DNA of 64,000 bases, from contig NW_025422895.1 of NCBI RefSeq assembly GCF_020497125.1, positions 62,001 through 126,000 on the forward strand, written 5' to 3'. Source of the stretch: Mauremys mutica (Eukaryota > Chordata > Testudines > Geoemydidae). The first letter of the stretch is position 1. Each line of letters starts with the position of its first letter. Shown here piece by piece: positions 12,272 to 23,045 of the stretch. The position numbers and the translations under genes are program-made. A model generated the notes under the pieces. It was not told the origin of the DNA. It searched no databases and was given only the letters and a program-made list of their open reading frames with translations.

Positions 12272-12564
12272 TGAAGAGCAACCTAGCTCTTCCTAGGAAG
12301 GTAGCGAGACCTGAGCCAAGAGAGATTAACTATCTCAAGGTATTTGAAAGTACAAGCAGCAGCAGCAAGTTTAGCAAACTGATAAAACATATAAAAGACA
12401 AAACTTAATTGGTATGTACAAATATTTGAGAAAGAAGGTTATACTTTCAGATATGAGCGCGGAGTGTGGTTCCATGGGTCAAAGCAATTGGGAACCTACA
12501 CAGTTGGGAATTGCACCCCTGGTTTTTATCCTGGCTGTGAGAGGAGATTGGGGGTAGTTACCTG

Positions 12565-13524
12565 CTATTGTAAAACCTGAATTTGTTCCCCCAGTGTCTG
12601 TTGCTTTTGTGTGCATGCCAAATGGATAGTGGGAGTGCCCTTTTTTGCTGCAGTTAACTGGTTTTGGGCAGCTCCATGTGTTAATGCATCAATTCTAGGT
12701 GTTAACCCGCTTAATTTTAGTTTTTTACTTTGAAATTCTTTTTTATTCACTCCCCTGCGATCGAGTCGCAGCTCCTGTATCCTAATGTGCTCTGTGAACT
12801 GTTCCATTTTTTCCTTCATTTGATTTACCAATTCAGTGAGAGTATTGCTTGCTACTCTTTTCTTCTGTGCACTTACTTGTCCCGTTCTGACAGGCACCCG
12901 TCTAGGTTCCGGTTTAAGTTTAACTAGAACCTGGTTTTTATTATAAGGTGATGGTTGCAATGCAGTGGACCCCATTTCATCTTTTAATTTTACTAGGGCC
13001 ACCTTTTTCCACTTCTGTCCCCATTCTTCAGGCACAGGGTAGCTACCTGAAGCCTGCTGTTTACCACCAATATTTATAACAGGGGATGGCACATGTATTT
13101 TTTGTAAGTTCCTTACAGCTGTTTCCAGTGTTTCACTCTGTTCCTGTACTGGTTGTCTCTGGGCTGCTTGCCACCCTGCAAGGGGGGTGGGAGCATTCCA
13201 GGGCTGTGTAGCTTCTTTTGATTCTTTTAACTCTTTCTTTGTTACTGTTACTTGTTTGGCCAGCATGCCAGCATGCTGTTTAAGCCATTTCACTGCCATA
13301 GACAGGAGTTGCAAAATTCTTGCTTTTTTACATTTATTACTATTTCTCAGAGCCTCGGTCTGTACCGTCACTCTACATATGCCAGTCCATGTTTCCCCAC
13401 TCTCTTTTTTAAATTCATATGGACCCCCTTTACTGGCAATCCAGCGGGTCCAGGAGTTATTAAACTCCGTGGGGCTCAAAAGGGAGGGGGTCAGGGGGTT
13501 CCCTAGCACGAGGTTTTCTGCCAT
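12565..13524 (-). CDS. Gag-position ORF of the LTR element, 319 aa
   Basis: This is the only substantial coding frame in the element. It starts with ATG at 13524-13522 in a good context (AACATGG), about 50 nt after the primer site and splice donor, the usual place for gag. The protein is rich in Lys, Gln and Glu. It has a Trp-containing N-terminal part (WTRW near residues 26-29, then a WTGI segment), a helical stretch around 70-105, a Pro/Gln-rich middle, and a charged, likely coiled-coil stretch around 225-265. I see no CCHC zinc knuckle and no protease motif. The frame is open throughout, which is notable given about 3% LTR divergence. It is gag by position only; a novel accessory or matrix-like protein is possible. 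I do not recognise the family. Confidence 0.65.
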   Translation of the reverse strand: MAENLVLGNPLTPSLLSPTEFNNSWTRWIASKGGPYEFKKESGETWTGICRVTVQTEALRNSNKCKKARILQLLSMAVKWLKQHAGMLAKQVTVTKKELKESKEATQPWNAPTPLAGWQAAQRQPVQEQSETLETAVRNLQKIHVPSPVINIGGKQQASGSYPVPEEWGQKWKKVALVKLKDEMGSTALQPSPYNKNQVLVKLKPEPRRVPVRTGQVSAQKKRVASNTLTELVNQMKEKMEQFTEHIRIQELRLDRRGVNKKEFQSKKLKLSGLTPRIDALTHGAAQNQLTAAKKGTPTIHLACTQKQQTLGEQIQVLQ

Positions 13525-13554
13525 GTTGGATTGCGATTCTTACCACGGCAGGTT

Positions 13555-13566
13555 CGCTTACTCACC
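13555..13566 (-). promoter_or_regulatory. 5' splice donor downstream of primer site
   Basis: The sense strand reads G|GTGAGTAAGCG, a near-perfect U1-type donor, within 10 nt of the primer binding site and upstream of the gag-position ATG. This is the usual place for the retroviral major splice donor. Its preservation suggests that subgenomic RNA was made, although no second ORF is visible. Confidence 0.65.
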
Positions 13567-13570
13567 AGAT

Positions 13571-13588
13571 CAGCGGTCGGGGTCACCA
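13571..13588 (-). other. Primer binding site, tRNA-Trp type
   Basis: The sense strand reads TGGTGACCCCGACCGCTG, one base after the LTR end. The first 13 bases match the 3' end complement of tRNA-Trp, the primer known for avian sarcoma-leukosis viruses (established knowledge). The last five differ. Primer type alone does not assign the element to a genus. Confidence 0.75.
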
Positions 13589-13589
13589 G

Positions 13590-13868
13590 TGTTGTCAGAG
13601 GTGTACCGGTGTGGTGCTCTGCTTTCTCCTTGTTGATATCACTCGGCTGCGTGTGTGAGTTCCCTCTGTGTGCTGCCCCAGCTCTGCATATAGCTGACAC
13701 AACAGACCCGACGAGAATCCCCAATAACCACAGAATCCAGTAAGATGGAAAGTCACATCGGCTAGGTTTATTGTGACCTCGGACACAATTGCAGTTCCCT
13801 GTAGGTTTCTTAGCCTAACTCAGGGCATACTACGAGAAAGTACCTCTTGGCAAGGACCCGCCTTAGTG
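13590..13868 (-). repeat. 5' LTR, truncated (U3 missing)
   Basis: This 279-bp segment matches 8348-8626 of the 3' LTR without gaps and with about 9 substitutions. It contains the AATAAA signal and the terminal CA, but it stops just inside R. The U3 enhancer and TATA box are gone. At 13869 it passes directly into array sequence (GAGCGGCTGCCCAGCC) in forward orientation. The junction is a rearrangement point, not a normal LTR boundary. Confidence 0.88.
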
Positions 13869-13929
13869 AGAGCGGCTGCCCAGCCAGGCAGCGGCACAGG
13901 AGCCTGCGAGCAGCAGCACAGGAGACAGT

Positions 13930-14130
13930 GAACAGGGGGTTTGCATGGGAGAGTTCCCATTGGAGGAGCAGGTATTTGGATTTGCATCTTTTTTGTGGAT
14001 TTGCATCTCTCTTTGTAGTCCTTGTATCTCTCTGTAGATGCCCGTCGGGGCAGACTGCTGAGCGGGCAGCGGCGCCCTGAGTAGTGGCCGGAGCTAGGCT
14101 GAGGAGTGGCCTATAAAAGCGGCTGCCCAT
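13930..14130 (+). repeat. Recurring variant unit (GTAGTCCTTG / GTAGTGG subtype)
   Basis: A subtype with TTTTTTGTGGATTTGCAT, CTCTCTTTGTAGTCC, TGTAGATGCCCGTCGG and GAGTAGTGG occurs here and again near 15668-15870 and 19135-19340. The offsets are about 1.74 and 5.2 kb. In each case it is followed by a GATAAGCATCTG subtype unit. The pair travels together, so the array's first 6 kb has a higher-order repeat of several units. Confidence 0.7.
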
Positions 14131-17100
14131 TCAGGCAGCGGCACAGTAGCCAGCGAGCAGCGGCACAGGAGCCAGCGAACAGGGGCGTTTGCGTGGGAGA
14201 GTTCGCATTGGAGGAGCAGGTTTTTGGATTTCCATCTGTCTTTGTGGATAAGCATCTGTCTTTGTAGTGCTTGTATCTCTCTCTAGAGGCCCGTCGGCGC
14301 AGACTGCTTAGCGGGCAACGGCGACCTGAGTAGGGGTCGGAGCTAGGCTGAGGAGGGGCCTATAAAAGCTGCCACCCAGCCAGGCAGCGGCAGAGGAGCC
14401 AGCGAGCAGCGGTACAGGAGTCAGTGAACAGGGGAGTTTGCATGGGAGAGTTCCCATTGGAGGAGCAGGTATTTGGATTTGCATCTTTTTTGTGGATTTG
14501 CATCTGTCTTTGTAGTGCTTGTATCTCTCTGTAGAGACCCGTCGGTGCAGACTGCTGAGCGGGCAGCGGCGCCCTGAGTAGGGGGCGGAGCTAGGCTGAG
14601 GAGGGGCCTATAAAAGCGGCCGCTCTGCCTGGCAGCCGCACAGGAGCCAGCGAGCAGCAGCACAGGAGCCAGTGAACAGGGGCGTTTGCATGGGAGAGTT
14701 CCCATTGGAGGAGCAGGTATTTGGATTTGCATCTTTTTTGTGGATTTGCATCTGTCTTTGTAGTGCTTGTATCTCTCTCTAGAGGCCCGTCGGCGCAGAC
14801 TGCTGAGCGGGCAGCGGCGACCTGAGTAGGGGTTGGAGCTAGGCTGAGGAGGGGCCTATAAAAGCGGCCACCCAGCCAGGCAGCGGCACAGGAGCCAGTG
14901 AGCAGCGGCACAGGAGCCAGTGAACAGGGGCGTTTGCATGGGAGAGTTCCCATTGGAGGAGCAGGTATTTGGATTTGCATCATTTTTGCGGATTTGCATC
15001 TGTCTTTGAAGTGCTTGTATCTCTCTCTAGAGGCCCGTCGGCGCAGACTGCTGAGCGGGCAGCGGCAACCTGAGTAGGAGTCGGAACTAGTCTGAGGAGG
15101 GGCCTATAAAAGCGGCCACCGAGCCAGGCAGCAGCACAGGAGCCAGCGAGCAGCGGCACAGGAGCTAGCGAACAGGGGAGTTTGCGTGGGAGAGTTCACA
15201 TTGGAGGAGTAGGTTTTTGGATTTGCATCTGTCTTTGTGGATTTGCATCTGTCTTTGTAGTGCTTGTATCTCTCTGTAGAGGCCCGTCGGGGCAGACTGC
15301 TGAGCGGGCAGCGGCGCCCAGAGTAGGGGGCGGAGCTAGGTTGAGGAGCGGCCTATAAAAGAGGCTGCCCAGCCAGGCAGCGGCACAGGAGCCAGGGAGC
15401 AGCGGCGCAGGAGGCAGCGAACAGGGGAGTTTGCGTGGGAGAGTTCCCATTGGAGGAGCAGGTATTTGGATTTGCATCTTTCTTTGTGGATTTGCATTTG
15501 TCTTTGTAGTGCCTGTATCTCTCTGTAGATGCCCGTCGGGTCAGTCTGCTGAGCAGGCAGCGGCGCCCTGAGTAGGGGGCGGAGCAAGACTGAGAAGGGG
15601 CCTATTAAAGCGGCCGCTCTGCCTGGCAGATGCACAGGAGCTAGCGAGCAGCGGCACAGGAGCCAGTGAACAGGGGGTTTGCATGGGAGAGTTCCCATTG
15701 GAGGAGCAGGTATTTGGATTTTCATCTTTTTTGTGGATTTGCATCTCTCTTTGTAGTCCTTGTATCTCTCTGTAGATGCCCGTCGGGGCAGACTGCTGAG
15801 CGGGCAGCGGCGCCCTGAGTAGTGGGCGGAGCTAGGCTGAGGAGTGGCCTATAAAAGCGGCTGCCCATTCAGGCAGCGGCACAGTAGCCAGCGAGCAGCG
15901 GCACAGGAGCCAGCGAACAGGGGCGTTTGTGTGGGAGAGTTCCCATTGGAGGAGCAGGTATTTGGGTTTGCATCTGTCTTTGTGGATAAGCATCTGTCTT
16001 TGTAGTGCTTGTATCTCCCTCTAGAGGCCCGTCGGCGCAGACTGCAGAGCGGGCAGCGGCGACCTGAGTAGGGGTCGGAGCTAGGCTGAGGAGGGGCCTA
16101 TAAAAGCGGCCCCCCCGCCAGGCAGCGGCACAGGAGCCAGTGAGCAGCGGCAGAGGAGCCAGCGAACAGGGGAGTTTGCATGGGAGAGTTCCCATTGGAG
16201 GAGCAGGTATTTGGATTTGCATGTTTTTTGTGGATTTGCATCTGTCTTTGTAGTGCTTGTATCTCTCTATAGAGGCCGGTAGGGGCAGGCTGCTGAGCGG
16301 GCAGCGGCGCCCAGAGTAGGGGGCGGAGTTAGGCTGAGGAGGGGCCTATAAAAGCGGCCGCCCAGCCAGGCAGCGGCAAAGCTGCGAGCAGCGGTACAGG
16401 AGCCGGCGAACAGGGGACTTTGCGTGGGACAGTTCCCATTGGAGGAGCAGGTATTTGGATTAGCATCTGTCTTTGTGAATTTGCATCTGTCTTTGTAGTG
16501 CTTGTATCTCTCTGTAGAGGCCCGTCGGGGCAGACTGCTGAGCGGGCTGCGGCGCCCTGAGTAGGGGTCGGAGCTAGGCTGAGGAGGGGCCTATAAAAGC
16601 GGCCACCCAGCCAGGCAGCGGCACAGGAGCCAGCGAGCAGCGGCACAGGAGGCAGCGAACAGGGGAGTTTGCGTGGGAGAGTTCCCATTGGAGGAGCAGG
16701 TATTTGGATTTGCATCTTTTTTGTGGATTTGCATCTCTCTTTGTAGTGCTTGTATCTCTCTGTAGAGGCCCGTCGGGGCAGACTGCTGAGCGGGCGGCGG
16801 CGCCCTGAGTAGGGGGCGGAGCTAGGCTGAGGAGGGGCCTATAGAAGCGGCCGCCCAGCCAGGCAGCTGCACAGGAGCCAGCGAGCAGCGGCACAGGAGC
16901 AAGCGAAGAGGAGAGTTTGTGTGGGAGAGTTCCCATTGGAGGAGCAGGTATTTGGATTTGCATCTGTCTTTCTGGATTTGCATTTGTCTTTGTAGTGCTT
17001 TTATCTCTCTGTAGATGCCCGTCGCGTCAGTCTGCTGAGTAGGCAGCGGCGCCCTGAGTAGGGGGCGGAGCAAGGCTGAGAAGGGGCCTATAAAAGCGGC

Positions 17101-20100
17101 CGCTCTGCCTGGCAGATGCACAGGAGCTAGCGAGCAGCGGCACATGAGCCAGTGAACAGGGGTCTTTGAATGGGAGAGTTCCCATTGGAGGAGCAGGTAT
17201 TTGGATTTGCATTTTTTTGTGGATTTGCATGTGTCTTTGTAATGCTTGTATCTCTCTGTAGAGGCCCGTCGGCGCAGACTGCTGAGCGGGCAGCGGCGCC
17301 CTGAGTAGGGGGCGGAGCTAGGCTGAGGAGGGGCCTATAAAAGCGGCCGCTCTGCCTGGCAGCCGCACAGGAGCCTGCGAGCAGCGGCACAGGAGCCAGT
17401 GAACAGGGGCGTCTGCATGGGAGAGTTCCCATTGGAGGAGCAGGTATTTGGATTTGCATCATTTTTGTGGACTTGCATCTGTCTTTGTAGTGCTTGTATC
17501 TCTCTCTAGAGGCCCGTCGGCGCAGACTGCTGAGCGGGCAGCGGCAACCTGAGTAGGAGTCGGAGCTAGGCTGAGGAGGGGCCCATAAAAGCGGCCACCC
17601 AGCCAGGCAGCGGCACAGGAGCCAGTGAGCAGCGGCGCAGGAGGCAGCGAACAGGGGAGTTTGCGTGGGAGAGTTCCCATTGGAGGAGCAGGTATTTGGA
17701 TTTGCATCTTTCTTTGTGGATTTGCATTTGTCTTTGTAGTGCCTGTATCTCTCTGTAGATGCCCGTCGGGTCAGTCTGCTGAGCAGGCAGCGGCGCCCTG
17801 AGTAGGGGGCGGAGCAAGGCTGAGAAGGGGCCTATAAAAGCGGCCGCCCAGCCAGGCAGCTGCACAGGAGCTAGCGAGCAGCGGCACATGAGCCAGTGAA
17901 CAGGGGTCTTTGAATGGGAGAGTTCCCATTGGAGGAGCAGGTATTTGGATTTGCATTTTTTTGTGGATTTGCATTTGTCTTTGTAGTGTCTGTATCTCTC
18001 TGTAGATGCCCGTCGGGTCAGTCTGCTGAGCAGGCAGCGGTGCCCTGAGTAGGGGGCGGAGCAAGACTGAGAAGGGGCCTATAAAAGCGGCAGCTCTGCC
18101 TGGCAGATGCACAGGAGCTAGCGAGCAGCGGCACAGGAGCCAGTAAACAGGGGACTTTGAATGGGAGAGTCCCCATTGGAGGAGCAGGTAATTGGATTTG
18201 CATCTTTCTTTGTGGATTTCCAATTGTCTTTGTAGTGCTTGTATATCTCTGTAGAGGCCCGTCGGGGCAGACTGCTGAGCGGGCTGTGGAGCCCTGAGTA
18301 GGGGGCGGAGCTAGGCTGAGGAGGGGCCTATAAAAGCGGCCGCCCAGCCAGGCAGCGGCACAGGAGCCAGCAAACAGAGCGGCAAAGAGGAGAGTTTGTG
18401 TTGGACAGTTCCCATTGGAGGAGCAGGTATTTGCATTTGCATCTTTTTTGTGGATTTGCATCTGTCTTTGTAGTGCTTGTATCTCTCTATAGAGGCCTGT
18501 CGGCGCAGACTGCTGAGCGGGCAGCGGCGACCAAAGTAGGGGGCGGAGCTAGGCTGAGGAGGGGCCTATAAAAGCGGCCACTCTGCCTGGCAGCCGCACA
18601 GGAGCCAGCGAGCAGCGGCACAGGAGCCAGTGAACAGGGGCGTTTGCGTGAGAGAGTTCCCATTGGAGGAGCAGGTTTTTGGATTTGCATCTGTCTTTGT
18701 AGATTTGCATCTGTCTTTGTAGTGCTTTTATCTCTGTGTAGAGGCCCGTCGGGGCAGACTGCTGAGCGGGCAGCGGTGCCCAGATTAGGGGGCGGAGCTA
18801 GGTTGAGGAGCGGCCTATAGAAGAGGCTGCCCAGCCAGGCAGCGGCACAGGAGCCAGGGAGCAGCGGCGCAGGAGGCAGCGAACAGGGGAGTTTGCGTGG
18901 GAGAGTTCCCATTGGAGGAGCAGGTATTTGGATTTGCATATTTTTTGTGGATTTGCATCTGTCTTTGTAGTGCTTGTATCTCTCTATAGAGGCCTGTCGG
19001 GGCAGACTGCTGAGCGGGCATCGGCGCCCTGAGTAGGGGGCGGAGCTAGGCTGAGGAGGGGGCCTATAAAAGCGGCCGCTCTGCTTGGCAGCCGCACAGG
19101 AGCCAGCGAGCAGCGGCACAGGAGCCAGTGAACAGGGGGTTTGCATGGGAGAGTTCCCATTGGAGGAGCAGGTATTTGGATTTACATCTTTTTTGTGGAT
19201 TTGCATCTCTCTTTGTAGTCCTTGTATCTCTCTGTAGATTCCCGTCGGGGCAGACTGCTGAGCGGGCAGCGGCGCCCTGAGTAGTGGGCGGAGCTAGGCT
19301 GAGGAGTGGCCTATAAAAGCGGCTGCCCATTCAGGCAGCGGCACAGTAGCCAGCGAGCAGCGGCACAGGAGCCAGCGAACAGGGGCGTTTGTGTGGGAGA
19401 GTTCCCATTGGAGGAGCAGGTATTTGGATTTGCGTCTGTCTTTGTGGATAAGCATCTGTCTTTGTAGTGCTTGTATCTCTCTCTAGACGCCCGTCGGCGC
19501 AGACTGCTGAGCGGGCAGCGGCGACCTGAGTAGGGGTCGGAGCTAGGCTGAGGAGGGGCCTATAAAAGCGCCGCCCAGCCAGGCAGCCGCACAGGAGCCA
19601 GCGAGCAGCGGCTCAGGAGCAAGCGAAAAGGGGCGTTTGCATGGGAGAGTTCCCATTGGAGGAGCAAGTATTTGGATTTGCATCTGTCTTTGTGGATTTG
19701 CATCTGTCTTTGTAGTGTTTGTATCTCTCTGTAGAGGCCCGTCGGGGCAGACTGCTGAGCGGGCAGGGGCGCCCTGAGTAGGGCGCGGTGCTAGGCTGAG
19801 GAGGGAGCTATAAAAGAGGCCGCCAAGGCAGGCAGCTGCACAGCTGCGAGCAGCGGGACAGGAGCCAGCAAATAGGGGAGTTTGCGTGGGAGAGTTCCCA
19901 GTGGAGGAGCAGGTATTTGGATTTGCATCTCACTTTGTGGATTTGCATCTGTCTTTGTAGTGCTTGTATCTCTCTGTAGAGGTGCGTCGGCGCAGACTGC
20001 TGAGCGGGCAGCGGCGCCATGACTAGGGGGCGGAGCTAGGCTGAAGAGGGGCCTATAAAAGCGGCCGCCCAGCCAGGCAGCGGCACAGGAGCCAGCAAAA

Positions 20101-22439
20101 AGAGTGGCAAAGAGGGGAGTTTGCGTGGGAGAGTTCCCATTGGAGGAGCAGGTATTTGGATTTGCATCTGTCTTTCTGGATTTGCATCTGTCTTTGTAGT
20201 CCTTGTCTCTCTCTGTAGAGGTCCGTCGGGGCAGACTGCTGAGCGGGCAGCGGCGCCCTGAGTAGGAGGCGGAGCTAGGCTGTGGAGGGGCCTATAAAAG
20301 CGGCCGCCCATTCAGGCAGCGGCACAGGAGCCAGCGAGCAGCGGCACAGGAGCCAAAGAACAGGGGCGTTTGCGTGGGCGAGTTCCCATTGGAGGAGCAG
20401 GTATTTGGATTTGCATCTGTCTTTGTGGATTTGCATCTGTCTTTGTAGTGCTTGTATCTCACTCTAGAGGGCCGTCGGCGCAGACTGCTGAGCGGGCAGC
20501 GGCGCCCTGAGTAGGGGGCGGAAATAGGCTGAGGAAGGGCCTATAAAAGCTTCCGCCCAGCCAGGCGGCGGCTCAGGAGCAAGCGAGCAGTGGCAAAGAA
20601 GCCAGCGAACAGGGGCGTTTGCGTGGGAGTGTTGCCATTGGAGGAGCATGTACTTGGATTTGCATCTGTATTTGTAGTGCTTGTATATCTCTGTAGAGGG
20701 CCGTCGGCGCAGACTGCTGAGCGGGCAGCGGCGCCCTGAGTATGGGGCGGAGCTAGGCTGAGGAGGGGCCTATAAAAGCGGCCGCCCAGCCAGGCAGCGG
20801 CACAGGAGCCAGCGAACAGGGGAGATTGTTTGGGAGAGTTCCCATTGGAGGAGCAGGTATGTGGATTTGCATCTGTCTTTGTGGATTTGCATCTGTCTTT
20901 GTAGTGCTTGTACCTATCTCTAGAGGCCCGTCGGGGCAGACTGCTGAGCGGGCAACGGCGCCCTTTGTAGGGGGCGGAAATAGGCTGAGGAAGGGCCTAT
21001 AAAAGCGGCGGCCCAGCCAGGCGGCGGCTCAGGAGCCAGCGAGCAGTGGCACAGAAGCCAGTGAACAGGAGCCTTTGCGTGGGAGAGTTCCCATTGGAGG
21101 AGCATGTATTTGGATTTGCATCTGTTTTTGTGCATTTGCATGTGTTTTTGTAGTGCTTGTATCTCTCTGTAGATTCCCGTCGGGGCAGACTGCTGAGCGG
21201 GCTGCAGCGCCCTGAGTAGGGGGCGGAGCTAGGCTGTTGAGGGGCCTATAAATGCAGCCGCCCAGCCAGGCAGCAGCAAAGCTGCAAGCAGCGGTACAGG
21301 AGCCGGCGAACAGGGGACTTTGCATGGGAGAGTTCCCATTGGAGGAGCAGGTATTTGGATTTGCATCTCTCTTTGTGGATTAGCATCTGTCTTTGTAGTG
21401 CTTGTATCTCTCTGTAGAGGTCCGTCGGGGCAGACTGCTGAGCGGGCAGCGGCGCCCTGAGTAGGGGGCGGAGCTAGGATGAGGAGGGGACTATAAAAGC
21501 GGCCCCCAAGCCAGGCAGCGGCATAGGAACCAGCAAACAGGGCTGCGAACAGGGGAGTTTGTGTGGGAGAGTTCCCATTGGAGGAGCAGGTATTTGGATT
21601 TGCATCTGTCTTTGTGGATTTGCATCTGTCTTTGTAGTGCTTGTATCTCTCTGTAGAGGCCCGTCGGGGCAGAATGCTGAGCGGGCAGCGGAGCCCTGGG
21701 TAGGGGGCGGAGCTAGGCTGAGGAGGAGCCTATAAAAGCGGCCGCCCAGCCAGGCAGCGGCACAGGAGCCAGCGAGCAGCGGCACAGGAGCCAACGAACA
21801 GAGGAGTTTGCGTGAGAGAGTTCCCATTGGAGGACCAGGTATTTGGATTTGCATCTGTCTTTGTGGATTTGCATCTGTCTTTGTAGTGCTTGTATCTCTC
21901 TGTAGAGGCCCGTCGGGGCAGACTGCTGAGCGGGCAGCGGCGCCCTGAGTAGGGGGCGGATCTAGGCTGAGGAGGGGGCTGTAAAAGCGGCCGCCCAGCC
22001 AGGCAGCGGCATAGAAGCCAGCGAGCAGCGGCACAGGAGCCAGCGAACAGTGCGGCGAACAGGGGAGATTGCGTGGGAGAGTTCCCATTGGAGGAGCAGG
22101 TATTTGGATTTGCATCTGTTTTCTGGATTTGCATCTGTCTTTGTTGTGCTTGTATCTCTCTGTAGAGGCCCGTCGGGGCAGTCTGCTGAGCGGGCAGCGG
22201 TGCCCTGAGTAGCGGGCGGAGCTAGGCTGAGGAGGGGCCTATGAAAGCTGCCGCCCAGCCAGGCAGCGGCACAGGAGCCAGCTAACAGGGGAGTTTGTGT
22301 GGGACAGTTCCCATTGGAGGAGCAGGTATTTGGATTTGTATCTGTCTTTATAGTACTTGTACCTCTCTCTAGAGGCCCGTCGGGGCAGATTGCTGAGCGG
22401 GTAGGGGCTCCCTCAGTAGGGGGCGGAGCTAGGCTGAGG

Positions 22440-23045
22440 AGGGGCCTATAAAAGCGGCCGCCCAGCCAGGCAGCGGCACAGCTGCGAGCAGAGAACAAGG
22501 CGGTGAACAGGGTAATTGCGTCGGAGAGTTCCCATTGGAGGAGCAGGTAATTGGATTTGAAACCTATCTTTGTAGTGTTTATATCTCTCTGTAGAGGCCC
22601 GTCGGGGCAGACTTCTGAGCGGGCAGCGGCGCCCGGAGTAGGAGGCGGAGCTAGGCTGAGGAGGGGCCTATAAAAGCGGCCGCCAAGCCAGGAAGCTGCA
22701 CAGGAGCCAGCAAACACGGCGGTGAACAGGGGAGTTTGCGTGGGAGAGTTCCCATTGGAAGAGCAGGTATTTGGATTTGCATCTCTGTCTTTGTAGTGCT
22801 TGTATATCTCTGTAGAGGCCCGTCGGGGCAGACTGATGAGCCGGCAGTGGCGACCTGAGTAGCGGCGGAGCTAGGCTGAGGAGGGGCTTATAGAAGCACC
22901 CGCCCAGCCAGGCAGCGGCACAGCTGCGAGCAGCGAACAGGGCGGCGAACAGGGGAGTTTGCGTGGGACAGTTCCCATTGGAGGAGCAGGTATTTGGATT
23001 TGCTTCTCTCTATGTGGATATGCATGCGTCGGGGCAGTCTGCTGA
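22440..23045 (+). repeat. Segmental duplicate A, partner 35025-35625
   Basis: The segment shares unique variants with 35.0-35.6 kb at an offset of about 12,580 bp. Examples are GGTAATTGCGTCGGAG, TTGAAACCTATCTTTG (octamer destroyed), CCTGAGTAGCGGCGGAGC, and a deletion junction TATGCATGCGTCGGGG near 23020-23036 that fuses the octamer region to the CGTCGGGG block. The deletion is the same in both, so it preceded the duplication. Confidence 0.8.

Larger units (their letters stand above)
9114..12564 (-). other. AT-rich non-coding interior of the LTR element
   Basis: These 3.45 kb lie where pol and env would be expected. No frame exceeds about 92 codons, and none of the short frames has recognisable retroviral motifs. 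The sequence is strongly A+T-rich with homopolymer runs, including an A-rich stretch at about 11426-11450 and CA-rich sequence at about 11695-11745. It contrasts with the balanced composition of the LTR and the gag-position ORF. It may be captured non-viral sequence or a decayed coding region. I could not tell which. Local structure is listed separately. Confidence 0.7.
8348..13868 (-). mobile_element. Endogenous retrovirus-like LTR element, non-autonomous, 5' LTR truncated
   Basis: The element reads on the minus strand. From its 5' side it shows a partial LTR (13868-13590), a primer binding site, a splice donor, one gag-position ORF, a long AT-rich interior without coding capacity, a polypurine tract and a complete LTR (9099-8348). 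The LTR begins TGTAGTAAG and ends TCTGACAACA, giving the expected TG...CA ends. The shared 279 bp of the two LTRs align without gaps and differ at about 9 positions, roughly 3%, so the insertion is moderately young. No protease, reverse transcriptase, integrase or envelope frame is visible. The element would have needed proteins from a relative. It sits where the surrounding array switches orientation. Confidence 0.9.

Noticed and set aside
13187..13636. 149-aa + strand frame opposite the gag-position ORF
   Set aside because: It is a shadow of the minus-strand ORF and crosses the primer site and LTR edge.
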